From Jaenimonas drosophilae (taxonomy: Eukaryota > Euglenozoa > Kinetoplastea > Trypanosomatida > Trypanosomatidae): a DNA stretch of 64,000 nt. A model generated the notes under the pieces. It was given only the letters and a program-made list of their open reading frames with translations. It did not search any database and was not told where the DNA came from. Below are positions 17,023 to 26,539 of the stretch, piece after piece (the first letter of the stretch is position 1; each line of letters begins with the position of its first letter). The DNA lies in the NCBI GenBank assembly GCA_030849065.1, contig JASAON010001594.1, positions 1 to 64,000 of the forward strand, given 5' to 3'. The translations under genes and the position numbers were made by a program.

Positions 17023-18549
17023 ATGGGAAGTGGCTCTTCGGCGCAAAACACCGTCAAGGGAACCAATCAGGCCATGAGCCCCTCAAAAGGGGTTCGCTTC
17101 CACCCGGAAGTGGGCTCTGACTCCCGTGGTACGGTGATGTACCCAGCTCAGCGGAGTACTGCGCTGAAAAGCTTTAGCTACGATGACATTGATCACATGA
17201 TTGCTGAAAACCGTCAGCGACGTATTGTTGTGATTAAGAGGAAGGTGTATGACCTCACCTCATGCATGGAATCCTTGAAGGCGTCCCCATTTCACGAGTT
17301 ACTCACCCAAAAGAATGGAAAAGATATTACGGACGAGTATACTGCCCATCCTGAGATTCAGCTGCAAGCGGAGTGGCTTATTGGACGCCTCATGCAGCAG
17401 GATGACGAACTTGGGTCAACATTGCTGGAGTCGTCCTTCACCACATCTATTCGACGGGAGAGGGCAGGTCTCACCATGGCCAACATTCAATCCATGATCG
17501 CGGCTGACAAGAAGCGCATTATTTTGATCATGTTCGGGGATGCGTACGAGCTCACCGCATACATCAGCGACCACCCTGGAGGAGCGAGCGTATTGAAGAA
17601 GCACAGTGGCAAGGAATGTGGTGATACGTTTATGCGAATCCATGGCATGCGCGCCAGAGAGATGGCTCGCCGATTCTTCATGGGCCACGTCGTGGATGCT
17701 CCAAAGACGGCAGAGTCCCCGATCATTTGCAAGCAAACAACCACCAAGGCCATTGATGATCTCGTGTTCCTCCACCCCACCGCGAAATCCACGCGCGTTC
17801 TCGAGGTCCAGGCGTCGAGCACATCCCCCAACATTCGCTATCTTACCTTGACGACCTCTAGTCCTCTTCCCCTGCGTCCTGGTGGCCACATCAAGCTGTT
17901 TAGTAACCTGGATGAGAATTGCAGTCGGCCATATACACCCTACATCAGTCAGATTGCTAGTTTTTCCATTTGTGTCAAGCTCTACCCAAAGGGCGTCACC
18001 TCGGGTTACTTGTTCTCCCTCGCTGAGGAATCAGAGCTGTTCTTTGAGGGCCCCTTCCCACCGTCGTGGCGGGCCACGGAGGATCCCAAACTCCAGATTT
18101 CCATTCCTGCTTCGGACAAGCGCGTCATGCTCTTGGGTGGCGGGACTGGTATTGCTCCCATGTACTCCATCGCAGAAGATTTGCTACGCAGTAACGTGGC
18201 AAATGTTACTCTTGTGTGCTCGGTACACACGCTGAATGATGTACTGTTGGAAAATGAATTGAAGGAGCTGCTTGATGTCCACAAGAACCTAAAGGCACCC
18301 GAGTGCAGGCTGCAGTTGTTCTTTGTGCTCTCTCAACCTGCAACTGCCGGCGCCACCATCCCGTGGGCCGATGCCACCTTTACCGGATCCCGCATTAGTG
18401 CGACGGTGTTGAAGGATATTCACGCCAAGACTGGTAATCCCACGGTACAAGCTGTAGTGATGTGTGGGCCGCCAGGCTTTAATACAGACGTCCCCAAGGC
18501 GGTTGCCGCTGCCGGCATTTGCGCCTCAGACTGCATTCACGTGCTGTAA
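17023..18549 (+). CDS. N-myristoylated cytochrome b5 / NADH-cytochrome b5 reductase fusion
   Basis: 508 aa. MGSGSSAQNT is a good N-myristoylation signal. A first cytochrome-b5-like unit (about 48-122) has lost the heme-ligand HPGG motif. A second b5 unit (about 148-225) keeps HPGG (184-187) and a second ligand candidate, His207 in RIHGMRA. The C-terminal half is a ferredoxin-reductase module: the FAD motif RPYTPY (302-307), a GYLF segment near 328-331, the NAD(P)H-binding GGGTGIAPMY (372-381) and CGPPGF near 485. Such fusions pass electrons from NAD(P)H through FAD to heme, for lipid desaturation or other redox work. The acceptor is unknown. Membrane anchoring would be by lipid rather than by a transmembrane helix. 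Confidence 0.88.
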   Translation: MGSGSSAQNTVKGTNQAMSPSKGVRFHPEVGSDSRGTVMYPAQRSTALKSFSYDDIDHMIAENRQRRIVVIKRKVYDLTSCMESLKASPFHELLTQKNGKDITDEYTAHPEIQLQAEWLIGRLMQQDDELGSTLLESSFTTSIRRERAGLTMANIQSMIAADKKRIILIMFGDAYELTAYISDHPGGASVLKKHSGKECGDTFMRIHGMRAREMARRFFMGHVVDAPKTAESPIICKQTTTKAIDDLVFLHPTAKSTRVLEVQASSTSPNIRYLTLTTSSPLPLRPGGHIKLFSNLDENCSRPYTPYISQIASFSICVKLYPKGVTSGYLFSLAEESELFFEGPFPPSWRATEDPKLQISIPASDKRVMLLGGGTGIAPMYSIAEDLLRSNVANVTLVCSVHTLNDVLLENELKELLDVHKNLKAPECRLQLFFVLSQPATAGATIPWADATFTGSRISATVLKDIHAKTGNPTVQAVVMCGPPGFNTDVPKAVAAAGICASDCIHVL

Positions 18550-20035
18550 GCTACAGCAGCTGCAGAAAATGACGTGAGAGCAAGAAGGTATTTTGGCTGA
18601 TTCTCCTGTACGATGTCTATCCGCGCGCACTCTTTTATATCCTCATGGCTGTGGCGCTATCATCTTTTGTCCTACATTGATCGTTGTGTTTGCGGTGTGT
18701 TTTGTTTTTCTGTTTTGTTCTATCTGCGTTCCTCCCCCCATGACGGAGCTGCTCGTCTGAAAAGAATCATGGAATGCATGACACCATGCACGTGGAATAT
18801 CCATAAACGGCTGGCATTCTTCGCCACCCCCAAAGCCACTCGGTACACATGTAAACCATTTTAGGCAGCACGTGAAATCTGAGAAAGGACACGTCGTTTC
18901 GTGTTTTGGGGACTTACGTTATTGGCAGCTGACAAGAACCTTCCATGGACATTGCGAGGCCGTGGAGATGTGTGCCTAAGCTACACTCCCTTTCGTTTGT
19001 GCGAGATGAGTGTTCCGGTGCGTGGGCCTCAGCACAACGAACAATCGCAGAGGAGTAGAACATCTCTCTGTTGTGAATCAGAACATTCTCTCTGATGCTT
19101 CGTGGTACGGTGTGTGTCCGCCATCACTGGAATGTGGAGATTTACCACGCCAAGATGCGTGCTTTTCCTGTTAGTTGGTGGCTATCTCGCTACTCCCACA
19201 TTTTTTCTTTCTTCAGTGGATGGCTACGGCGGGGCACACATGCTGGATATCTTGGCCTTTGCCCAAATAATACCCAACCTTCACTTTCAAACCGTGTGCG
19301 TGTGGTAAATCTGTGCGCATGCACAAGAAGCTGGCACCCACTCTTGTTGTCACTCTCACATGTGACATACACACCTCCTCTTTTCCTCTCCTGTCTTGAA
19401 GTAGTTCATAGCCTGTCTGAGGGAGACTTCCAGTTGAAATCTCCGGCCCCCTTCCCATTTTGTTTGGCGTGCTCACTTTGAGCGTGCTATACACACACGA
19501 CACGCAACAGACTGTGAAGGAAAAAGAACATCATTTTTTTTCTTTGTTTTTGGTTAGCTGGATTTCCCTTCTGACGATAGTCGTTTCTCCCGTGTTTCTA
19601 CACAAGTACTCACGGACGGTAGAAGCAGAACTGGATTGCATTCATTTGTTCTGGCTGTGCTGCGAGTGTCAACGACACTTCATTCACGATTTGGTGGTTT
19701 GCACGGCGCGCGATCAACTTTTATTGCCAGGATCGCAGAGCAAGCTTCTAACATCTCTTGAGTAGTCCTCGTACTCTGCAGCGAACGACGATCGTGAAGG
19801 TTCCATTTCGCCACGCCCGCTGTGCCATCAACCTCGTCAAGTTGCCCACACAGCCCCCTGCGAAGTATCCATCAACTTCACGACCATCGCATTCCAGCCG
19901 GCGCTGACACTTTCTATTTATAATTTTTGGTGGATTCATCTCTCTTTTCTTTTTCAAAGGACTTTTGGAGCACTGGTGGAAACCTGGTGAGTCTGCCCCC
20001 CCCTCCCCATCAGCGACTTCCCTAACTCGCCCACC
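18550..20035 (+). other. Intergenic, about 1.5 kb
   Basis: No supported gene. Small frames (for example 19095-19481) have no protein-like composition. T-rich tracts occur near 18690 and 19530. The leader of the kinase gene ends in a strong tract (19938-19957) with AG at 19960-19961, and a second C-rich tract ending at CAG 20011-20012 lies closer to the ATG. Confidence 0.45.
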
Positions 20036-22615
20036 ATGCAGACCTACCAAGGCGAGGTGTGCCACAGCACTACCCCACCGTCCAGAAACGGCGTGGCCAC
20101 TCCTCGACGCATTGTACGATCGCTGCGGGCGCCCCCGTCCTGCGTGACAGCCCTTGTGAAGCTCGATAGTGGCACCAACGACAACGGAACGGTGCTGAAC
20201 GGAACCCTCAATGGACGGCGTCTGCCCCACTACCCCCTCGGGGACTTCTCCGAGGACACTGAGGACGTTGGCAGTGAAATCTGTAGCATTGCCGATGACC
20301 AAGACATCTCCATCACCTCCATCCCGGCACTTGGTGCAAAAAAGACCCCCTCCGCTGGCGTCATGTACAGTGGCCCACGAGGTGGTCGCTTTCACCAACG
20401 GACCGGGTCGAACCAAATTCCCCGACGCTTCGCAAGTTGCCCAAGGTCAGGGAATGCCAATAGTCACAACCTGATGTCCTCCTCTGGGGCAAGCGCCGAG
20501 GTGGATCTCTACACGGATTTGGCGTTGAGCGTTCAGAGTTCATCCTTTTCATTTCACTCCCACGATCCCGCGATGATTGAGGTTCCCCTGCGTTCGCCCA
20601 ACACCCCCATCAACGATAGTTTTGACAGCGCCAATATGCTGGAGAGTGTTCCCAGCTGCAGTCTCACGGTGTTGGGCCAGTCTGATGCCGCCAATAGCTT
20701 CCCAGCAAGCAATACGGGAGGTGGAGCCTGTGCCCAAGCCATTGCCAGACGCTCTGCCGGCATTCGGGGAGACCACGGGATCACTGAGAGCGGGTCAAGC
20801 CGGTCACAGTGCGGGGTTGCTGCACGACATGATTCCAAGACCATCGAGGCGGCCAACGCCATGACGTTGTTGTTGGCCAAACAATCCACCAGCGACAGCG
20901 CAGGGGACCCACGCGATGCGGATGAGGTGACGTTGCCCCCTCCATCGCGGCAGCGTGAGTCGCTTAAAACCGTTCCGAGCATCATCCCTCCCGCCCCACC
21001 AGCTCCCCTGCCGTGCCTCAAGTTTGCCGATGATCCCATCGAGGACGAGTCTGGACCGGTGTGGCGGGTTCAGCGGGCGAAGAAGCTTGAACGTATTGGC
21101 CGCGGAAGTTACGGGGACGTGTACCGTGGTCTCGATTTGGATACCAACAAGGTCATTGCAATCAAGGAAATCGTCATTTCGAAAGATTTCACCAAGGATA
21201 TGGAGAAGCAGATTCAGGCCTTGGAGCGTGAGGTGAAGGTGATGCGCAAGCTGAATCACAAGAACACGGTACGCTACCTCGGTGCAGCACGCGATGAGGT
21301 TGGGCTCAGCATCTTTATGGAGTACATTGCTGGAGGCTCAATTGGCACCTACTTGGCGGAGAAGCAGGCACTGTCGGAGGCAGAAACGCGATCCTACACC
21401 TCGCAACTGCTGTGCGGACTGGAGTACCTCCACGCTCGCCACATCCTGCACCGAGACCTCAAGGGCGACAACCTCTTCTTGACCGAAGACAACGTCCTCA
21501 AGCTGGGTGACTTCGGCACAAGTAAGGAACTAGTAACTACCGTGGTGACGGATTCGATTGCCGGCACACCAAACTTCATGGCTCCAGAGATCATTGCTTG
21601 CAGTGGGCACAGCTACGAAGCGGATATCTGGTCTGTTGGATGCTGTGTCTTAGAAATGCTGACGGGCAAGCCTCCATTTCGTAATATGGATAACCACATG
21701 GCTATCATGTTTGCGGTGATGAAGGGTAAGATTGAGGAGCAGGTACCCGCGCATATATCGTCAGGGGCAAAGAACTTCATCAAGATGTGCACAATGCCAA
21801 GCCCAAAAGACCGGTGGACAGCCACGCAGCTTCGTCACCACTACTGGCTTCTTGGGGAGGAAGACCCGGCTGGGTCTTCCGTGGGTGCTGTGCCGGATGG
21901 CGCTGCACTGCCCTCCCTTGTTCCCACGACCTCTACCAGCTCCCTATCCAAGAAGCAAGTCCCCGCACAGTTAGATACTGCGGCGCTGGAAAACAAAGCC
22001 ATGGTTGTGTCTCCCGATAATTCATCTAAGACGGGTGGCATCAGTAACAGCAACCCCAGCTCGATGGAGGAGAGCCCATGCAAAATCACCCCCAAATGCA
22101 CGCCCGAGATGCCCAAGGTGAAGGACGCCCCCTCTCGATCTCGAAGCAGGAAAACGTCTGACGAAGGCGTAAAGGGAGAGAGCCGAAGCAAGCATAGCAA
22201 GGGAAGCAAGTCTAGCAAGCATCGCAACTCTGATGATGCATCTCGGGCAGGCCAATCCAACACCACCCCAAGCCTTTCCCCGGCACGACCCAGTGCCGGC
22301 ACTAGTAGCACTACCGATGCGCAACATACACCATCCCCTCCATCCGGAAAGGGAAGCCACTCGCATCATAGTCACCATAGCCATCACCGTGGAAAAGACG
22401 CTAGTGGGACAGAGAAGTTAGCCACAAACAGCATGGCGAGCACTGCCCGTCTTCCGCCTGGGGACAAGCCGTGCACCTTCCCACAACCAGCAACACCCCC
22501 TAGCGGAGCGAATAAGGTGGCGCCTACAGAAGAGCGTGGTAGACGTCGTCCAAGGGGAATACCATCCCAGTCACGAGGTTCCAAGCCCAAGGCCAACTTG
22601 CAAGTCGCCTCATAG
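20036..22615 (+). CDS. STE11/MEKK-like serine/threonine protein kinase
   Basis: 859 aa. About 350 residues of low-complexity N-terminus are followed by a complete kinase domain (about 352-612): glycine loop IGRGSYGDVYRG, catalytic Lys in VIAIKEIVI, HILHRDLKGDNLFL, DFGTSKEL, activation-loop end GTPNFMAPE, and ADIWSVGCCVLEMLTGKPPF. HRDLKGxN with GTPxFMAPE and a MEKK-like lobe places it in the STE11/MAP3K group. The C-terminal tail (about 615-859) is Ser/Pro/Lys-rich with a His-Ser run (HSHHSHHSHH) and is probably disordered and phosphorylated. It is a likely upstream kinase of a MAPK cascade; substrates unknown. ATG 20036 is in good context (CCACCATG) after a C-rich tract. Confidence 0.93.
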   Translation: MQTYQGEVCHSTTPPSRNGVATPRRIVRSLRAPPSCVTALVKLDSGTNDNGTVLNGTLNGRRLPHYPLGDFSEDTEDVGSEICSIADDQDISITSIPALGAKKTPSAGVMYSGPRGGRFHQRTGSNQIPRRFASCPRSGNANSHNLMSSSGASAEVDLYTDLALSVQSSSFSFHSHDPAMIEVPLRSPNTPINDSFDSANMLESVPSCSLTVLGQSDAANSFPASNTGGGACAQAIARRSAGIRGDHGITESGSSRSQCGVAARHDSKTIEAANAMTLLLAKQSTSDSAGDPRDADEVTLPPPSRQRESLKTVPSIIPPAPPAPLPCLKFADDPIEDESGPVWRVQRAKKLERIGRGSYGDVYRGLDLDTNKVIAIKEIVISKDFTKDMEKQIQALEREVKVMRKLNHKNTVRYLGAARDEVGLSIFMEYIAGGSIGTYLAEKQALSEAETRSYTSQLLCGLEYLHARHILHRDLKGDNLFLTEDNVLKLGDFGTSKELVTTVVTDSIAGTPNFMAPEIIACSGHSYEADIWSVGCCVLEMLTGKPPFRNMDNHMAIMFAVMKGKIEEQVPAHISSGAKNFIKMCTMPSPKDRWTATQLRHHYWLLGEEDPAGSSVGAVPDGAALPSLVPTTSTSSLSKKQVPAQLDTAALENKAMVVSPDNSSKTGGISNSNPSSMEESPCKITPKCTPEMPKVKDAPSRSRSRKTSDEGVKGESRSKHSKGSKSSKHRNSDDASRAGQSNTTPSLSPARPSAGTSSTTDAQHTPSPPSGKGSHSHHSHHSHHRGKDASGTEKLATNSMASTARLPPGDKPCTFPQPATPPSGANKVAPTEERGRRRPRGIPSQSRGSKPKANLQVAS

Positions 22616-25600
22616 CGTGAGGTTAGGGAAATGTTTCTGTGTTGGTTAGGCTGCCAGTGCAGATCGCATTTTCCGCATGGGTACCACTGACTGACGCTGG
22701 CGCTCATCCCGCCTTCTTCTCTCATTCCCTTTCTTTTTCTCGCTTGTTTTTTTTTCTTCCTGTTTTCCCCAGTTGTTGTTGTTGTTGTTGCCGTTTCGTT
22801 GTTTGATTGTCGCTGTGACCGCCGTGTGCTGGATTGTCGTTGCACATTTTGAAATTTTTTTTTGTTATCTTTGAATTTTCCATGATGGTTGCCTACCATG
22901 CACACATCTGCCCTCCATCTGTTCCGTGTACTTCCTTGCAGCTGGTGAGATGCTGAAGGACACGAAGACTCCGAAAGAAGATCACTCGCGGATTTGCCAT
23001 CCCTTGCGTGCGTTTACAGGGCCGAGTGTGGTGTGGGAGAGGCGTGAACCCTCCATACTCATGCACAGGTCACAAAAGAACAAATAAAACTCAGCGTAGT
23101 AGCAACAGTTCCCCTCTCGAGTGACCTACACAGGACATGTGTAGCAAGTGAGAGAGGGTCTCTGATCTACTTTGGTTTCGTTGAGCGAGACAGCGCTGAC
23201 GAACATGGACCAATGTGACTGTGTTGCCCAGCACGCACCGGAAATAGTGGTGGTTTGTTTGAGGTGCACGCAACATGCTATATAGCATGAAGTGTGGCTC
23301 CTCAGGATGTTCCCTCCTTTTTTTGTTTGTTGTAGTATGGTATGGCTTGTTGGCGGTTATTACTCATGGCCTACGCAAGCCATCAAATTTCCTCTTTGCC
23401 TGTGGCGTCTCTTTTTTTTCCCACCCACACGGCAGCTGCCTCCGTCTGCAGATTCCCATACACATGACTGTCGCAGTCATTTCATCCTAACCTCCACTGC
23501 CACATGCTGCCAGTGAGTGTGTTCATGTGGCCCCTTACCTTTGTCTGCCACTCCAATCTTCATCGAAGTTGGTGTGCTTGCCGATCAACGTAGTCTGATG
23601 CATCGACGTATCAGCGGGAATGCATGGATGCAATCATGGTAGTGCAGTTGGAGGAGAAAAAAACAGCGCATTATATATCTGCTATATGATGAATGTAGGG
23701 TGAAATGGTTCCATGACACAGGAGAGAGAAGGAGCACGAGAATGAACGAGGAAACAAATTGGATTAAGGCCGGAGAAAAGTATATACTTTTTTTTTCATG
23801 AAGTAATGCCCCCCTTTTCAGTTCTCATGTTTCGACACCGGCACCCATCTACGTGACTGAAGAAAGTTAGGGATGACGCGAATCGTTTGAACCAAGAGGT
23901 GGGGATTGGCTGGACAGTGGTGGCACCAGCACCAACAACAAAAAAAAAATACACCTCGATGGATCTATTCTTCGTCCCTTTTGCTGCCTTTTTTATTTTT
24001 ATTTTTATTTCTGTAGTTGGGCCGTGATGCGACTACTAGTTGCGCACTCCTCTGTCATGGTGATCAGTGGGATGCCGTGACGTTGGCAGCAGCCCTCATT
24101 GATTGTATGTCTTTTGTTTCTTTGCTCGCCGATGTGGAAGATGGGGCGTCATTGGGCAGAGAGGGCAATTCGCTGTGTCCTTGCTGACATCTGTGCGCTT
24201 CCATTTGTGGCATCTGCGCGCTACTATATGCACATGATGAGATGTTGAAGACTGCTGGGACCTTGACGTCTACAAGAGATTTTCCTGTGGGAGGGTGGAG
24301 GGCGAGTTGGGTCACCTCCTCACACTACCACGGGAACTTCTTCAGCTCATCTTCGGCGTTGACATTGTGGGACACGAAAGAAGGTCGAAATAGGGCGACT
24401 GAAGTCGATGTTTTTCTTCTTCCTTTCTCAGTTGTATCGCTACGTTTCGTAACTGTTGTTTTTTTCACTTGCAGTTTCTACTTTTCATCTAGCCTCGTAT
24501 CTCCTATCTGCCTTTTTGTTCATTGCTCGAGTTTTCTCTTTTTTTTTTGGCAACCTCGCATTTCCTTGTACGTACGGCTTTGCTCCACCCAAAGCTCAAC
24601 ACACAGGAAGACATCTGGTCATGTTTTTGCTTTCCCAGTCACCAGCTTCTCCTAGGCAGGTTCCGCGCAGAAAAACCCACAACACAGCTGCCCGTAGCCC
24701 ATGTGTGTGTGTGTGCTGATATCTAACACATATCTTTCAAAATGTCTGCTGCGTACCGCTTGCCCTCACTCAGACGCCCCCTGAGAAACCCACAGAGGGG
24801 AGGGAGTCACAATGGATGCGAGCTCGGACCTCCCACATGTCCATGTGCTGTGCCCATGCTCGTCTCTTTTTCTGACTCCCAGAAGCTTCATCAACCCCCC
24901 TTATCTTCCTCAGAGGTCTTGTTGATTGAGGGAAGAATGGAGAGCAGTGGTCGTGCCACGGTGCGACCCCACGAAGTACCCAACTGTTCGTCTTGACTTG
25001 TCCCTCGTAAGTTGTCCAGTTGGACCCATTCTGCTCGTTTTTCTTTTTTTCCTGTGCCGTTTTCTCGATTTGAACCAAGACAACTATTGTGTACTTCGGT
25101 GACGTGTGTGACGAACAAACTTCTCCGTGCTGACTAGAACACGTGTCATAAACGTGAAGTGAGGGTGCGATTGACGGGCTTGCTAGTTGTTTCTTCTCCT
25201 CAATCATATTGGGAAGGAATGAATGGATGTGTCGACGGCAAACGGCCATCCGCTCCTGATTCTTTCGCTCCCCTCAGTCAATCATTCAGAGTCTAGCAAC
25301 CTCACGAAGTTTGTGTAGAATGATACAGCACACATGAACGTACCAGAGCCTCTACCCACTTTTATTTTTGTTTGGCGGACTCTAAACGGACCGACTTCTA
25401 TTTTTGCTCCATGATTCTGCGTTTTCCGTGTCTGAGGCTTTTTTGCCCGGCACAAGTACACGGCGCAGAATTTCCCCCCGTCTTTTTCCCCTCCATGTTG
25501 TTCTCATTGTTCCTATCCCCCGTTTTTTCCCTTGCTGTGGAGGAGGGCAGATGGTTGTGTTGTGTGGGATGAGAGTCCCAGTCTTTTTTATTTTCTTTTG

Positions 25601-26539
25601 CCACCCATCGTTCAGAGTCAAGGATCCAGTGCCAGTCTCCGCCCCCCCCCTTCACTAATTTTTTTTTTTCCATGCCGGATAGATAAAACCATTGGGAGAA
25701 ATGGGGCAAAAGAGGGTGCCTCGTTGAACTTCGTTGGTCGTTGATTGCGCGACGCAGGAGGGAAAAAACCGCAAAGAAATAATGGATGCGCGGATCATTG
25801 GTCCTCATCAGCTGCATTCTAAGTACCCCCGCCGCCTCTTCTGTTTTCTGGTGGCGGCCGTGGCGCCACACACAGCACACAGCAAAAAAACAGCCATATA
25901 GTCACCCCCCTTTTGGACGTTGGCCCAAACACGGTGAGCGCTGCTTCTCCTGTTCCCTGGCATTTATTTCCTCTCCTTTTTTTTTGTGGTTGCTGTACAG
26001 CATGGAGGTGGACCAGACAGGCTTTACAGAGGGCAGCTTGCCCGAACACACCCTCTATCCCTCTCCTGTTCCTCCTCTCCGACGTTTCCAGAGAGTGGCG
26101 CTCTGCTCTATATAACACAAACAATCATCAACTGGTACCCTTCTTTGGTACCCTTCCTTTTCTTTTTCCTTTTCACTGTGATTTTAAAAAAGAAGAAAAC
26201 AAAAACTTTTGTGTCCAACATAATGCGACTTCTCAGGTGGAGGAGTGGTGTATGCCGACCTCCCCCCAATTGACATTTGAGTGGACCTTCCCATCATCCC
26301 GCTTCTTCTTTCTCTCTTTGCTTTGACGTGATGCTGCTCATCGTAACCAGCAACTTCCTTCAACGGTTTACTCCACACTTACACCCAAACCGTTATTGCG
26401 TCAATCCCGTCATTGACATTGTACAATTACTCCCCTGTGTAGCTTCACGGGGGTCCAAGAACAAAACAAAACAACCATAGAACTTCGCTCATCAGGAAGG
26501 CACCACCGTCAAACCCTTGTAACTGCAGAGGTAAAGTAG
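22616..26539 (+). other. Unusually long gene-free stretch, about 3.9 kb
   Basis: No frame here has convincing protein composition. It is rich in T-runs and C/T tracts, several ending in good acceptor-like AGs (for example TTATTTCTGTAG ending 24016, and CACTTGCAG ending 24470), but only very short frames follow them. A GTT microsatellite lies at 22772-22790. It could hold a long kinase 3' UTR, a decayed gene or non-coding RNAs. No tRNA was recognised on either strand. Confidence 0.5.

Noticed and set aside
19095..19481. 128-codon frame between the b5 reductase fusion and the kinase
   Set aside because: Composition is irregular with no recognisable motif or coding bias; it lies in T-rich untranslated sequence.
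24242..24655. 137-codon frame in the long gap
   Set aside because: The second half is Phe/Ser-rich translation of pyrimidine tracts; the ATG lies upstream of the best acceptor. Kept only as part of the gap observation.
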